Shown: positions 48,146 through 57,047 of the stretch, piece by piece
How the letters are laid out: every line of letters starts with the position of its first letter
Numbering within the stretch: the stretch's first letter is position 1
Assembly (NCBI GenBank): GCA_035532535.1
Contig: DATKQT010000032.1
Span: 19,923-83,922, forward strand
Direction of reading: 5' to 3'
Source: Palsa-739 sp035532535
Lineage (GTDB): Bacteria > Actinomycetota > Thermoleophilia > Gaiellales > Gaiellaceae
Length of the DNA stretch: 64,000 bases
Translations under genes and position numbers: made by a program
The notes under the pieces: generated by a model
Database searches by the model: none
What the model saw: only the letters and a program-made list of their open reading frames with translations
Told to the model about the DNA's origin: nothing

Positions 48146-50100
48146 CCGGTCTCGGTCGCTCCCGCTTCCTGCAGGTCCTGACCGACGCGGCGATCGTCGC
48201 CGTCTCGTGGTTCCTCGCGTTCGAGCTTCGCTTCGACCACGGGCTCCCGGTCTATTACGACACGCTGCTGCGCCGGACGATCCTGCTCGTTGTCGTCATC
48301 AAGGTCTCCGTGTTCCTGCTCTTCGGGTTCCACCGCCGCTGGTGGCGCTACGTCTCGGTGCGCGACATGTGGAGCGCCGCGCGCGGCGTTGTCGTCGCCT
48401 CGCTCGTGGCCGACGTCACCGTCTACTTCGCGTCGCCGGTACACAACGTCCGGCTGCCGCGCTCGATCGCGGCGACGGATCTGCTCATCACGCTGACGCT
48501 GGTCGCGGGCGCGCGCCTGCTGGCGCGTACCGTGATGGAGCGCCCTCGCTACGGCGTGGTTGCGCGCGGAAAAGAGGTCATCGTCGTCGGCGCGGGCGAC
48601 GCCGGGCGGCTGATCGTCCAGGAGATGCAGCGCTCGCGCATGCTCGCGTACACGCCGATCGGGTTCATCGACGACGACGCGCGCAAGCGGAACACGCGCA
48701 TCCTCGGCGTCCGGGTGCTCGGGACGATGGCCGAGCTGCCGCGGCTCGTGCGCGAGTACAAGCCGGACGAGGTGCTGATCGCCATTCCTTCCGCCTCGGG
48801 TGAGATGCGCCGGCTCGTGGTCGAGGCGGCGCAGGCCGGGAACGTCCCGGTGAAGACGCTTCCGGGCCTGTACGAGCTGATCTCCGGCGATCTCGACCTC
48901 GCAGGCCAGATCCGTCCTGTGCAGGTCGAGGACGTGCTCGGCCGTGAGCAGGTGGAGGTCGACTTCGACCACGTCGCGTCGTACCTCAAGGGCCAGACCG
49001 TGCTCGTCACCGGCGCGGGCGGGTCGATCGGGTCGGAGCTCTGCCGCCAGATCGCGCGCGTCGGACCGACGCGGCTCATCCTCGTCGACAACGCGGAGAC
49101 CGCATTGTTCGACATCGAGCGCGAGCTCGTGGACGAGCGCGACTTCACCCCCGCGGTGCCGAAGCTCGTCGACGTGCGGGACCGGAAGGCGATGAAGCGC
49201 GAGGTGTTCGAGAAGTACAAGCCGACTGTCGTCTTCCACGCGGCCGCGTACAAGCATGTGCCGCTGATGGAGACGCATCCGCTCGAGTCAGTGCGGAACA
49301 ACGTCGTCGGCACGCGCATCATGGCCGAGCTGTCCGCCGAGACCGGCGTCGACCGGTTCGTCCTCATCTCCACCGACAAGGCGGTCAACCCGAAGACGGT
49401 TATGGGACAGTCGAAGGCGCTGTGCGAATGGATCGTCGAGTCGTTCGGCCACCGCCGCGACGTGCCGGGGCGCTTCGTCGCCGTGCGGTTCGGCAACGTG
49501 CTCAACTCCTCCGGCTCGGTCATCCCGACCTTCCGCCGGCAGATCGAGCGCGGCGGCCCGGTGACGGTGACGCATCCGGAGATGACGCGCTACTTCATGA
49601 CCATCCCCGAGGCCGTCTCGCTCGTCGTCCAGGCGGGCGCGATCGGCGGCCGCGGCCAGATCTTCGTGCTCGACATGGGCGAGCCGGTGAAGATCGTCGA
49701 CCTCGCCACGAACATGGTGCGGCTGTCCGGCCACGATCCGCGTCTCCCCGGCGACGCGGATACGGGTCCACGCGATGTCCGCATCGTCTTCACCGGGTCG
49801 CGCCCGGGCGAGAAGATCCACGAGGAGCTGTGGAGCGGCGACGAGTCCGTCGGCGAGACCGAGCACCCGAAGATCAAGCGCCTTTCGCGGCCGCCCGTCG
49901 ACTCGGCATGGTTGACGCAGCAGCTGCGCGAGCTCGAAGGTCTTGCGGACGACGGCGACACGCTCGAAGTGGTCGCGAAGCTCGGCGCGATCGTGCGCGA
50001 CCCGCTGCGCGAGTCGCTTCCGGCTACGGGCTCGCCGGCGGCCCTCCGACACACCGAAGCGTCACCGCGAACGGCAGACGAATCGTCTTCGTCCGTCTGA
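48142..50100 (+). CDS. Membrane-bound nucleoside-diphosphate sugar 4,6-dehydratase (CapD/WbpM family)
   Basis: A 652-residue polysaccharide biosynthesis protein: four N-terminal membrane helices, a CoA-binding-like Rossmann domain (VIVVGAGDAGRLIVQEMQ), then the SDR catalytic domain. TVLVTGAGGSIGSELCRQIA is the NAD motif, VVFHAAAYKHVPLMETHPLE the family block, and STDKAVNPKTVMGQSKALCE the active-site segment, with Met replacing the usual SDR Tyr, as in WbpM. It makes UDP-4-keto-6-deoxy sugars for the adjacent aminotransferase. Its 3' end overlaps the convergent gene by 77 bases. Confidence 0.93.
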   Translation: MTGLGRSRFLQVLTDAAIVAVSWFLAFELRFDHGLPVYYDTLLRRTILLVVVIKVSVFLLFGFHRRWWRYVSVRDMWSAARGVVVASLVADVTVYFASPVHNVRLPRSIAATDLLITLTLVAGARLLARTVMERPRYGVVARGKEVIVVGAGDAGRLIVQEMQRSRMLAYTPIGFIDDDARKRNTRILGVRVLGTMAELPRLVREYKPDEVLIAIPSASGEMRRLVVEAAQAGNVPVKTLPGLYELISGDLDLAGQIRPVQVEDVLGREQVEVDFDHVASYLKGQTVLVTGAGGSIGSELCRQIARVGPTRLILVDNAETALFDIERELVDERDFTPAVPKLVDVRDRKAMKREVFEKYKPTVVFHAAAYKHVPLMETHPLESVRNNVVGTRIMAELSAETGVDRFVLISTDKAVNPKTVMGQSKALCEWIVESFGHRRDVPGRFVAVRFGNVLNSSGSVIPTFRRQIERGGPVTVTHPEMTRYFMTIPEAVSLVVQAGAIGGRGQIFVLDMGEPVKIVDLATNMVRLSGHDPRLPGDADTGPRDVRIVFTGSRPGEKIHEELWSGDESVGETEHPKIKRLSRPPVDSAWLTQQLRELEGLADDGDTLEVVAKLGAIVRDPLRESLPATGSPAALRHTEASPRTADESSSSV

Positions 50101-50608
50101 ACAGCGACAGATAGCGATACCGCAGCCGCACGCCGGTCGTGTAGACGTCGGGCGATGCAGCCGTCGCGCTCGTGCAGTCGAGGAGGAAGCGGACGACGAC
50201 GATGGCGCTGTCGCCCGGGTCGATGCGGAGGCTCCCGAACGGCGCGAGCTGGCCCGGATCCGCGCTCGCGGTCGACGACGTCGTGGCCAGCAGCACGGCT
50301 GCGCCGATGTACGGCGCCGGTCCCGGCTTCGAGGGCTCGAGACCGGTGACAGTGACTGCGAAGCGGCCGGTGTTGTGCAGCGTGAACGCCGTGTCGAACG
50401 TGCGCCGGTGTGCAATCGGGAAGAAGACCGGCCGGCCGCCCGATCCCGACACCGGTTGCACGTCGGCGCCGATGCCCGGCCCGGGCGCGTACCCCGTGTC
50501 GAGCGCGCGCAACGGCGCGTACGAGCCGAGCCAGAGCCAGAGGGAGAGGGCCACGGCGGCGGCGACGACGACGGCGCCCGCCGCGATCGGAAGCGCGCGC
50601 CTAGTCAC
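50024..50608 (-). CDS. Membrane-anchored hypothetical protein (194 aa)
   Basis: One N-terminal membrane anchor (IAAGAVVVAAAVALSLWLWL) precedes an extracytoplasmic beta-rich domain. TFDTAFTLHNTGRFAVTVTG looks like an immunoglobulin-like strand pair of the kind that follows a DUF-type anchor. The last 77 bases lie antisense to the CapD-like gene, an unusually long convergent overlap. It starts 8 bases inside the end of the DUF354 gene and is therefore coupled to it. Confidence 0.65.
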   Translation of the reverse strand: MTRRALPIAAGAVVVAAAVALSLWLWLGSYAPLRALDTGYAPGPGIGADVQPVSGSGGRPVFFPIAHRRTFDTAFTLHNTGRFAVTVTGLEPSKPGPAPYIGAAVLLATTSSTASADPGQLAPFGSLRIDPGDSAIVVVRFLLDCTSATAASPDVYTTGVRLRYRYLSLFRRTKTIRLPFAVTLRCVGGPPASP

Positions 50609-51611
50609 GGGCCGAGAGAAGCAGGTCGAGCATCAACGCCGGATCGCGGCGGATCCTCTCACCCGACGCGGCGTCGCGCTTCGCAAGGTCGAGTGCGCGC
50701 GGGTCGGTGAGTGGCTTCAGCCGGCCCTCGCGGATGAGGGCCTCGTCCACGCCGCCGAGCCGGCCGCCGTACGTCGTGTACACGGGGACGCCGAGGGCGG
50801 CGGCCTCGCGGTTCATCGTGCCGCCGGCGGAGACGACGACGTCTGCGAGTGCGATGAGGCTCTGCGCGTCCACCGCCTCTTCGGGGAGGATCACCGACGG
50901 CAGCGCGAGGCCGCGGACGTACTCGCGCTGCTCTTCGGTGCGCGGGATGACGAAGGCGTGCACATTCTCGAGTCGCCCGAGGTGCTCGAGCGTCATCGGG
51001 AAGAGCGGGTTCGAGTGGCGGTGGTAGAGCGAGACGTCCGGCGGCGGGCGCAAGACGACGAGTACGCGTGCGGGGTCGACGTCGAAGCGTTCGAGGAGCG
51101 ACGCGTCCGGCGCGAAGTCGGACAGGTAGTACTCCTCCTTCAGGCCCGGGTATTGGACGAGCTTCGGCGGGCGGACGCCGTACTTCGTCAGCCGGTCGGG
51201 CGGGATCGCCTCCGGGACGACGACCTTCGTCGCCGCGCGGCAGCCGAGCTGGTGCTGGAGCGTCGCGAACTCGTAGTCGAACGTGTCCGAGCTCGGGATG
51301 CCGAGCCGGCGCGCGGTCAGGCACAGCTCGTGCGAGCCGTGCGCGAGCGCGACGTCGAAGTCGCGGCCCTTCGCCCAGTGGTGGAGCGCGCCGAGCCGGC
51401 CCGCCATGCGCCGCGCCTTCTGCACGCGCGAGCGCCCGCCGTGCTTTCCGACCACCTCGGCGGTGAGCCCGTGCAGCTCGAGCAGCTGGAGCGTCTGCGC
51501 GTAGTCGCGCGCGGTGATCTCCACCTCGTCGCCGCGCTCGCGCATGATCGTGATCAGCGGACGGAAGACGAGCACGTGTGCGCTCGCCGTCATGTCGATC
51601 CAGACCTTCAT
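50601..51611 (-). CDS. DUF354-family glycosyltransferase-like protein
   Basis: A 336-residue protein of the DUF354 family, which has a GT-B-like two-Rossmann fold. MKVWIDMTASAHVLVFRPLI at the N-terminus, RGDEVEITARDYAQTLQLLE, and the C-terminal VVVSAGGTMNREAAALGVPV block are conserved. Family members are found in surface-polysaccharide and ether-lipid-like gene clusters; enzymatic role unproven. It starts in the stop codon of the asparagine synthase gene (ATGA). Confidence 0.87.
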   Translation of the reverse strand: MKVWIDMTASAHVLVFRPLITIMRERGDEVEITARDYAQTLQLLELHGLTAEVVGKHGGRSRVQKARRMAGRLGALHHWAKGRDFDVALAHGSHELCLTARRLGIPSSDTFDYEFATLQHQLGCRAATKVVVPEAIPPDRLTKYGVRPPKLVQYPGLKEEYYLSDFAPDASLLERFDVDPARVLVVLRPPPDVSLYHRHSNPLFPMTLEHLGRLENVHAFVIPRTEEQREYVRGLALPSVILPEEAVDAQSLIALADVVVSAGGTMNREAAALGVPVYTTYGGRLGGVDEALIREGRLKPLTDPRALDLAKRDAASGERIRRDPALMLDLLLSARD

Positions 51612-53491
51612 ACGAGCAGCGCCTCCATGCGCGCCGAGCGCAGGAGCGGCGGCTCCTGTTCGACGTGGTGCTCGTACCAGAGCGTGAATGCCAGGAGGCC
51701 CCACAGGAGCCGGCTGTTGTCCTGGCGGCGGGCGACGTGCTCGTCGAGGAGCCGCGTGACCGGCTCTGCGCGGAAGAAGCCCTGTCGCTGGAGCGTGTCC
51801 GCCGAGAGCGTCGTGCGCGCGAACGGCTCCAGCTCGCCGCGCAGCCAGGCAGCCGCCGGGATGGAGAAGCCGCGCTTGCGCCCGTGCACGACCTCGCGCG
51901 GAAGAAGCGGCTCCGCCGCCTTCCGCAGGAGCACCTTCTTCGAGAGGCCGCGGACGCGCCGGCGCCGCGGCAGCTCGAAGGCGAAGTTGGTGACGACGGG
52001 GTCGAGGAACGGAACGCGCGCCTCGAGCGAGTTCGCCATCGACGCGCGGTCGGTCTTCACGAGCAGGTCGTCGACGAGGTAGACGGCGAAGTCGACATCC
52101 TGGAGGCGCGCCAGATCCTCGGCGCCCTCCGTCTCGGCGTAGCGCGCGCGGTAGACGTCGACCGGGTCGAACGCGCTTTTGCGGCCGGTGAGGTCGGCGC
52201 GCGCGTCGGCAGAGAAGACCTCCTTCCAGCCGTGATGGCGCTCGAGCGGCGGCAGATGCGCCGCGCGCACGAATCGCTTCGCGCGATATTCGAGGGAGAC
52301 TCTTCCGCCCGAGGCGGGCAGCCGCTCGACGAGCGGCGAGGCGAGGCGCGCCAGCGGGCCGACGCGGTCGGCGAGCAGGTCGGCGGCGTACGTGTAGTAG
52401 CCGCCGAAGAGCTCGTCCCCGCCCTCGCCGGAGAGCGCTACCTTCACGTGTTCGGCGGCGAGCTGGGAGACGAGGTACGTCGGCAGCGCGGACGAGTCGG
52501 CGAACGGCTCGTCGAACGCGTCCGCGAGCGTCGGGAGCAGCAGCGTCGGGTCGGGGTGCAGCAAGAGCTCGTGGTGATTCGTGTCGTACCGTTCGGCGAC
52601 GCGGCGGGCATCGGCACGCTCGTCGAAGCTCCGCTCGGCGAACCCGATCGTGAACGTGTGCACGGCCTCGGAGGTCTCCTGCGCGGCGAGCGCGGCGAGG
52701 AGCGAGGAGTCGACGCCGCCCGAGAGGAGCACGCCGACGGGAACGTCGGCGAGCAGGTGCGCTCGCACCGAGTCGCGCATGCGCGCGCGGAGCTCCTCCA
52801 CGAGCTCTGCCTCGTCGTCGTCGCGCAGCTCGGTCTCCTGCACGGGCGCGGGATGGGCGTAGCGCTCGACGCGCATGGTGCCGTTCTCCTCCCACACGAG
52901 CAGGTGTCCGGCCGGCAGTTTGCGCACGTCGCGGAAGATCGAGTACGGCGAGGGAATGGAGTTGAAGGCGAGGAACGCCTCCAGCGCGTCGAGGTCGATC
53001 TCGCCTCGCGGCAGGGCGCGCAGCTCCGACGCGAACTCGAGCGTCACGCCGGCAACGCGGTAGTAGAGCGGCTTGATCCCGTAGCGGTCGCGCGCTAGCA
53101 CGAGCCTGCGCGTGCGCTTGTCCCAGATCGCGACCGCGAACATCCCGCGCAGCCGGCGAGCGAAGTCGAGGCCGTGCTGCTCGTACAAGTGCACGATCGT
53201 CTCCGTGTCTGAGTGCGTGCTGTACGTGTGTCCGTCGTGCAGGAGCTCGCGCATGAGCTCCGGGTGGTTGTAGATCTCGCCGTTCTGGACGACGACGCAG
53301 CTTCCGTCCTCGTTGAAGATCGGCTGGTCCCCGCCGGCGAGGTCGATGATCGAGAGCCGGCGGGATGCGAGTGCGACGGGGCCGTCGACGTACTCGCCGG
53401 AGGCGTCGGGGCCGCGGTGCTCGAGCGTCGCGCTCATCGCCTCCAGGTGCGCACGGTCCGGAGACCCCGCCATTCCACAGATCCCGCACAT
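51608..53491 (-). CDS. Glutamine-hydrolysing asparagine synthase-family protein
   Basis: A full 627-residue AsnB-type enzyme. The N-terminal Ntn glutaminase begins MCGICGMAGSPDRAHLEAMS with the nucleophile Cys2, followed by LEHRGPDASGEYVDG and NGEIYNHPELM. The synthetase domain has the pyrophosphate loop VLLSGGVDSSLLAAL and the SGEGGDELFGGYY block. Intact glutaminase and the polysaccharide context favour the AsnB-like amidotransferases of capsule/exopolysaccharide clusters. It overlaps the DUF354 gene by 4 bases. Confidence 0.92.
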   Translation of the reverse strand: MCGICGMAGSPDRAHLEAMSATLEHRGPDASGEYVDGPVALASRRLSIIDLAGGDQPIFNEDGSCVVVQNGEIYNHPELMRELLHDGHTYSTHSDTETIVHLYEQHGLDFARRLRGMFAVAIWDKRTRRLVLARDRYGIKPLYYRVAGVTLEFASELRALPRGEIDLDALEAFLAFNSIPSPYSIFRDVRKLPAGHLLVWEENGTMRVERYAHPAPVQETELRDDDEAELVEELRARMRDSVRAHLLADVPVGVLLSGGVDSSLLAALAAQETSEAVHTFTIGFAERSFDERADARRVAERYDTNHHELLLHPDPTLLLPTLADAFDEPFADSSALPTYLVSQLAAEHVKVALSGEGGDELFGGYYTYAADLLADRVGPLARLASPLVERLPASGGRVSLEYRAKRFVRAAHLPPLERHHGWKEVFSADARADLTGRKSAFDPVDVYRARYAETEGAEDLARLQDVDFAVYLVDDLLVKTDRASMANSLEARVPFLDPVVTNFAFELPRRRRVRGLSKKVLLRKAAEPLLPREVVHGRKRGFSIPAAAWLRGELEPFARTTLSADTLQRQGFFRAEPVTRLLDEHVARRQDNSRLLWGLLAFTLWYEHHVEQEPPLLRSARMEALLV

Positions 53492-53503
53492 CGGCCGCGA
53501 ACT

Positions 53504-54523
53504 CTAGGTGTGGCAGCGGCGTGGAGCGTGGGCGAAGGCCGCAGCTGCGGGCTTCACGCGTCCGCCGCGCCAGATGAGCCCGGAGTGCCAGCCGGCGGCG
53601 CGGGTCTCGTCGACGAGCTCGAAGTTGAAGAACGCGTGCACGAGCGGCTGGCACGCGGCCATGTCGACGGCTGTCGTCACATCCCGCGCTTGCTGTGCGG
53701 GCGTGATCTTCGTCGTCTGGAAGCCGTCCTCCAGGTACCAGATCGACGGCGTGCGGCCGAACGCCTCGAGCGTCGCGACGAGGCGGGTGTAGTCGGCCTC
53801 GCCGAGGAAGTCGCCCTTGTGTGTCACGCTCGGCGGCTCGGTCGGCGTCTGAGGATAGGGATTGTGGCCGAAGGCGTCGACGAGCGGTCGCGTGCGCCCG
53901 CTGTCGCGATAGGCGACGGCGAGCGCGTCGAGGAAGCGGATCGGCGCGTGCGCCGAGGCGGTCGAGTCCAGGACCTGCACGTGCTGCGAGTGGAGCGCGT
54001 CGTAGCAGCGCGCGAGCAGGGACTCGTACTGCGCCGGTGTTCCCTGCCAGTACATCGGTGAGTTCGCCTCGTTCCACACGACGACGGCGCGAGCGTCGGG
54101 GACGAGTGCGAGCGCCGACCTCGCGTAGGTGCAGAAGCGCCGCTGCGCCCATTGTGCGGTCGGTGTCTGCGCGCCGAAGCCGAAGACGGCGAGCACGACC
54201 GTCGTTTTGCGCGCGGCCGTCTCCGCGCGCGAGAGCTCGACGCGGCGCACCGCGGTCGGCCGGATCTCGCCGTGCCACGGCACCCACACGCGCACCGCGC
54301 CTGCGCCGACCGACTGCTCCCGGCGGACGACGGTGAGCGGGAACGGCGTCCACTTGAGCGTGTCGTCGTCGACGCCGACGATCAGCGGGAGCGCGGGATG
54401 CGACGGGTGCGTCACCTTCCAGACGCCGATGGCGATGAAGGCGACGGCGATGGCGACGCCGAGGAGTTTTAGTCGGCGGCGGGGGATGCCAGGCCTCGCA
54501 ACGATTGCTTGAGCACGCGCCAG
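53504..54523 (-). CDS. Membrane-anchored glycoside-hydrolase-like (TIM-barrel) protein
   Basis: The exported part has a TIM-barrel glycosidase outline: VVVWNEANSPMYWQG carries a catalytic-type N-E pair (acid/base), VDAFGHNPYPQ the barrel strand, and SIWYLEDGFQTTK a possible nucleophile glutamate. This is reminiscent of GH39/GH5-like cellulase clans. The N-terminus GIPRRRLKLLGVAIAVAFIA forms a signal anchor. No ATG, GTG or TTG lies in frame before the membrane helix; the first is GTG 54415, after it. CTG 54523 is therefore given as the start, with considerable uncertainty. It overlaps the sugar transferase gene. Confidence 0.68.
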   Translation of the reverse strand: MARAQAIVARPGIPRRRLKLLGVAIAVAFIAIGVWKVTHPSHPALPLIVGVDDDTLKWTPFPLTVVRREQSVGAGAVRVWVPWHGEIRPTAVRRVELSRAETAARKTTVVLAVFGFGAQTPTAQWAQRRFCTYARSALALVPDARAVVVWNEANSPMYWQGTPAQYESLLARCYDALHSQHVQVLDSTASAHAPIRFLDALAVAYRDSGRTRPLVDAFGHNPYPQTPTEPPSVTHKGDFLGEADYTRLVATLEAFGRTPSIWYLEDGFQTTKITPAQQARDVTTAVDMAACQPLVHAFFNFELVDETRAAGWHSGLIWRGGRVKPAAAAFAHAPRRCHT

Positions 54524-55140
54524 CCGGTGGCGATGACGGTGCGGAGGTACAGGCGGACCGACCGGTCGGCGATCCATTCGAGGTCGTGGGCGAGCTTCTC
54601 CGCCATCGAGGTCTCGTAGCCGCGGCGCACCTGCGCGAGGCCGGTGAGACCGGGGCGGACGACGAGCCGCTGCCAGTACGCGGGCAGCTCGTGCGCGAGC
54701 TCCTCGAAGAAGACGGGGCGGATCGGCCGCGGGCCGACGAGGCTCATGTCGCCGCGGAGGACGTTCCAGAACTGCGGGATCTCGTCCAGCTGTGTCGCCT
54801 TCAGCCGCTTGCCGAGCGGCGCGAACTCCTCCTCCGTGCGGCGCACGAGCTCCTCGCCGAGGTACGGGCCGAGCCGCTGCTCGGCGTCCGGCTTCAGTGT
54901 CCGGAACTTCAGCATCAGGAACACGCGCCCGCCGCGGCCCACGCGTTCGCCGCGGTAGAAGATCGGACGGCTGCTCGTCGCCAGGAGGATGAGGGCGATC
55001 GCGGCCGCGAGCGGGAGCGTGACGACGAGGAAGAGCGTCGAGAGGATGACGTCGAGTGCGCGGAGGAGGACGTCGCGCGGCCGGGCGGGCGTTCCGCGGG
55101 CAAGGTCGCGGTAGCCGCGGACGAGGGTGTCCTCGGTCAC
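54469..55140 (-). CDS. Bacterial sugar transferase (undecaprenyl-phosphate priming enzyme)
   Basis: A 223-residue phosphoglycosyltransferase of the WbaP/PglC monotopic type, without the N-terminal four-helix domain. It has one re-entrant membrane helix (ALDVILSTLFLVVTLPLAAA), then IFYRGERVGRGGRVFLMLKFRTL with the catalytic region, DEIPQFWNVLRGDMSLVGPR with the Asp-Glu dyad, and RPGLTGLAQVRRG. It would prime exopolysaccharide synthesis by transferring sugar-1-phosphate to undecaprenyl phosphate. TAGCAT (plus 55147-55152) is 6 bases upstream of the GTG. Confidence 0.93.
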   Translation of the reverse strand: MTEDTLVRGYRDLARGTPARPRDVLLRALDVILSTLFLVVTLPLAAAIALILLATSSRPIFYRGERVGRGGRVFLMLKFRTLKPDAEQRLGPYLGEELVRRTEEEFAPLGKRLKATQLDEIPQFWNVLRGDMSLVGPRPIRPVFFEELAHELPAYWQRLVVRPGLTGLAQVRRGYETSMAEKLAHDLEWIADRSVRLYLRTVIATGWRVLKQSLRGLASPAAD

Positions 55141-55176
55141 GTGTCGATGCTAGACCGCTCGCGTGAGAAGGCAAAG

Positions 55177-55191
55177 ATAAGCTGGCCTTAT
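55177..55191. promoter_or_regulatory. ATAAG-N5-CTTAT palindrome in front of the LysR gene
   Basis: ATAAGCTGGCCTTAT is a 5-5-5 inverted repeat abutting the ATG of the LysR gene. It contains the likely -10 TAAGCT (55178-55183) 8 bases before the start. T-N11-A spacing and position fit an autoregulatory LysR binding site; binding is inferred. Confidence 0.5.
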
Positions 55192-56085
55192 ATGGACACG
55201 CGGCAGCTCGCGGCCTTCTGCGCCGTCGTCGAGCGGCGGAGCTTCTCGCAGGCGGCGGAACAGCTCGGCGTGACGCAGCCGGCGGTCAGCCTCCAGATCC
55301 GCTCGCTCGAGAAGCGGCTCGGGCGCCAACTGCTCGACCGCTCCGGCCGCCGCGTCGAGCCGACGGAGGCGGGCCAGCGGCTGTACCGCAGCGCGCAACG
55401 GCTGCTCTCCCAGGAGGAGCAGCTGCTCGCCGAGCTGGGCGGGGAGGCGGAGGGCGAGCTCGCCGGCCGCCTCGAGATCGGCGCCTCCACCGGCCCGGGC
55501 GGCACCGTCCTGCCGGTCGTCCTTGGCGAGTTCCAGCGGCTTCATCCCGAGGTGCGCGTCGCGCTCTCGGTGTCGGACACGCTGCACGTGATCGAGCAGG
55601 TCGCGCGCCGCGAGCTCGAGCTCGGCGTCGTCGGCGCCCAGCGCCGCCACCGCGGCGTCGTGTTCGAGCCGTTCTTTCGCGACGAGGTCGTGCTCGCCGT
55701 GCCGCGCGGCCACCGCTTTGCGAACAGGAAGGTGACGATCGACGAGTTGCGGGAAGAGCCGATCGTGCTCATGCAGGAAGGCGCAGGGGTGCGACAGGTG
55801 ATCGAGGACGAGCTGCGCGAGCGCGGCGTGCGCCTGCGCGACCTCGACATCCGCCTCGAGCTCGGCCTGCAGGAGTCTGCGCGGAGCGCGGTGCTCGCCG
55901 GCTTCGGCGTCACGTTCATCTCGCGCGCGGCGATCGACCCCGATGTCGCCGCCGGTGCGCTCGCGATCGCACGCGTGGACGGTCTCGAGCCGGCGCGCGA
56001 GATCCTGCTCGCACGCTCGAGCGGCCGCGCCGAGACGCGCGTTGCGCAGGCGTTCGTCGACTTCGCGCGCGAGCGTCTGGCGTGA
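55192..56085 (+). CDS. LysR-family transcriptional regulator
   Basis: A 297-residue LysR protein of the CysB/CysL-like subgroup. The N-terminal HTH is MDTRQLAAFCAVVERRSFSQ plus AAEQLGVTQPAVSLQIRSLE. The effector domain begins GRLEIGASTGPGGTVLPVVL and contains LELGVVGAQRRHRGVVFEPF. It overlaps the following metal-dependent dehydrogenase gene by 4 bases, so it probably regulates that gene and itself through the palindrome in front of it. Confidence 0.92.
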   Translation: MDTRQLAAFCAVVERRSFSQAAEQLGVTQPAVSLQIRSLEKRLGRQLLDRSGRRVEPTEAGQRLYRSAQRLLSQEEQLLAELGGEAEGELAGRLEIGASTGPGGTVLPVVLGEFQRLHPEVRVALSVSDTLHVIEQVARRELELGVVGAQRRHRGVVFEPFFRDEVVLAVPRGHRFANRKVTIDELREEPIVLMQEGAGVRQVIEDELRERGVRLRDLDIRLELGLQESARSAVLAGFGVTFISRAAIDPDVAAGALAIARVDGLEPAREILLARSSGRAETRVAQAFVDFARERLA

Positions 56086-57044
56086 TCGTCCGCTGGGGGC
56101 CCATCTCCCTCCTCGCGGAGGTGTGCGAGGAGCTCGGCATGCGCGAGTGCCTGCTCGTCGCGAGCCCGCGTTGGGACAATCTCGTGCTCCCGATCGAGCC
56201 GGTGGCGCGCTGGACCGAGGTGCCGTCCGTTCGCGTCGAGGAGGCGGCCGACCTTGCCCGTGACGGTGTCGTCGCGATCGGCGGCGGCAGCGCGATCGAC
56301 TTCGGCAAAGCCATCTCGGCGGCGACCAAGCTCCCCCTCGTCTCCGTCCCGACGACGTACGGCGGCGCCGAGTGGACGCCGTACTTCGGCCTGCGCGACC
56401 CGCAACGCAGGATGCGCGGTGGCGGAAGCGGCGCGCGGCTCGCGGGGATCGTCTACGACGTCGGCCTCACCGTCGCGCTCCCGCGCGAGGAGACGGTCGG
56501 CACGGCGATGAACGCGCTCGCGCATTGCGCCGAGGCGCTGTACGTGCACGGGCACAACGAGGAGTCGGACGAGCATGCGCTTGCGGGCGCGCGGCTCATC
56601 TCCGAGTTTCTCCCGCGTGTGGTCGAGTCGCCGCTCGACCGCGACCTGCGCACCGAGCTCCTCCGTGGCGCGTCGTTCGCGGGCGAGGCGCTCGCCGGCT
56701 CAATGCTCGCGCTCGCGCATGCGATGGCGCAGGCCGTCGGCGGAAAGTACGGCTTCGCGCACGGGACGCTGAACGGCATCCTCCTGCCGCCGGCGCTCCG
56801 CTACAACGCGCGCTACGCGCCGGCCGCCGTGCGGGCGTTCGGCGACGCGGTCGGAGGCGACGCGGCGGCGCGCGTCGAGGAGCTGAACGCGCTGGGCGGG
56901 ATCACGCGCCTGCGCGAGCTCGGCGTCCCCGAGCAGGACATTCCCGAACTCGCCGCTTCGACCGCGCAGCGCGGCGGCAACCAGGCGAACCCGCATCCGG
57001 CGACGCCGAAGGAGATCGAGGAGCTTCTGCGCAGCGCCTGGTGA
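56082..57044 (+). CDS. Iron-containing alcohol dehydrogenase, maleylacetate-reductase-like
   Basis: A 320-residue group III metal-dependent dehydrogenase. NAD-binding features are VAIGGGSAIDFGKAIS and VSVPTTYGGAEWTPYFGLRD. Metal-binding histidines lie in TAMNALAHCAEALYVHGHN and LAHAMAQAVGGKYGFAHGTL. The TTYGG/GAEWT-type segment and length resemble maleylacetate reductase, which reduces maleylacetate to 3-oxoadipate in aromatic catabolism. It is somewhat short for that family (about 350). The GTG start overlaps the LysR gene, suggesting local control. Confidence 0.85.
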   Translation: MIVRWGPISLLAEVCEELGMRECLLVASPRWDNLVLPIEPVARWTEVPSVRVEEAADLARDGVVAIGGGSAIDFGKAISAATKLPLVSVPTTYGGAEWTPYFGLRDPQRRMRGGGSGARLAGIVYDVGLTVALPREETVGTAMNALAHCAEALYVHGHNEESDEHALAGARLISEFLPRVVESPLDRDLRTELLRGASFAGEALAGSMLALAHAMAQAVGGKYGFAHGTLNGILLPPALRYNARYAPAAVRAFGDAVGGDAAARVEELNALGGITRLRELGVPEQDIPELAASTAQRGGNQANPHPATPKEIEELLRSAW

Positions 57045-57047
57045 TCG

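Noticed and set aside
51608..53491. Asparagine synthase homologue as a lasso-peptide cyclase
   Set aside because: It retains the complete glutaminase domain with Cys2 and is surrounded by polysaccharide genes. No lasso precursor, B protein or leader peptidase is near.
50601..54353. A single 1250-codon minus-strand open frame
   Set aside because: Only its last 336 codons make a recognisable protein (DUF354); the rest is an Arg/Ala-rich shadow of the asparagine synthase and glycosidase-like genes in another frame.
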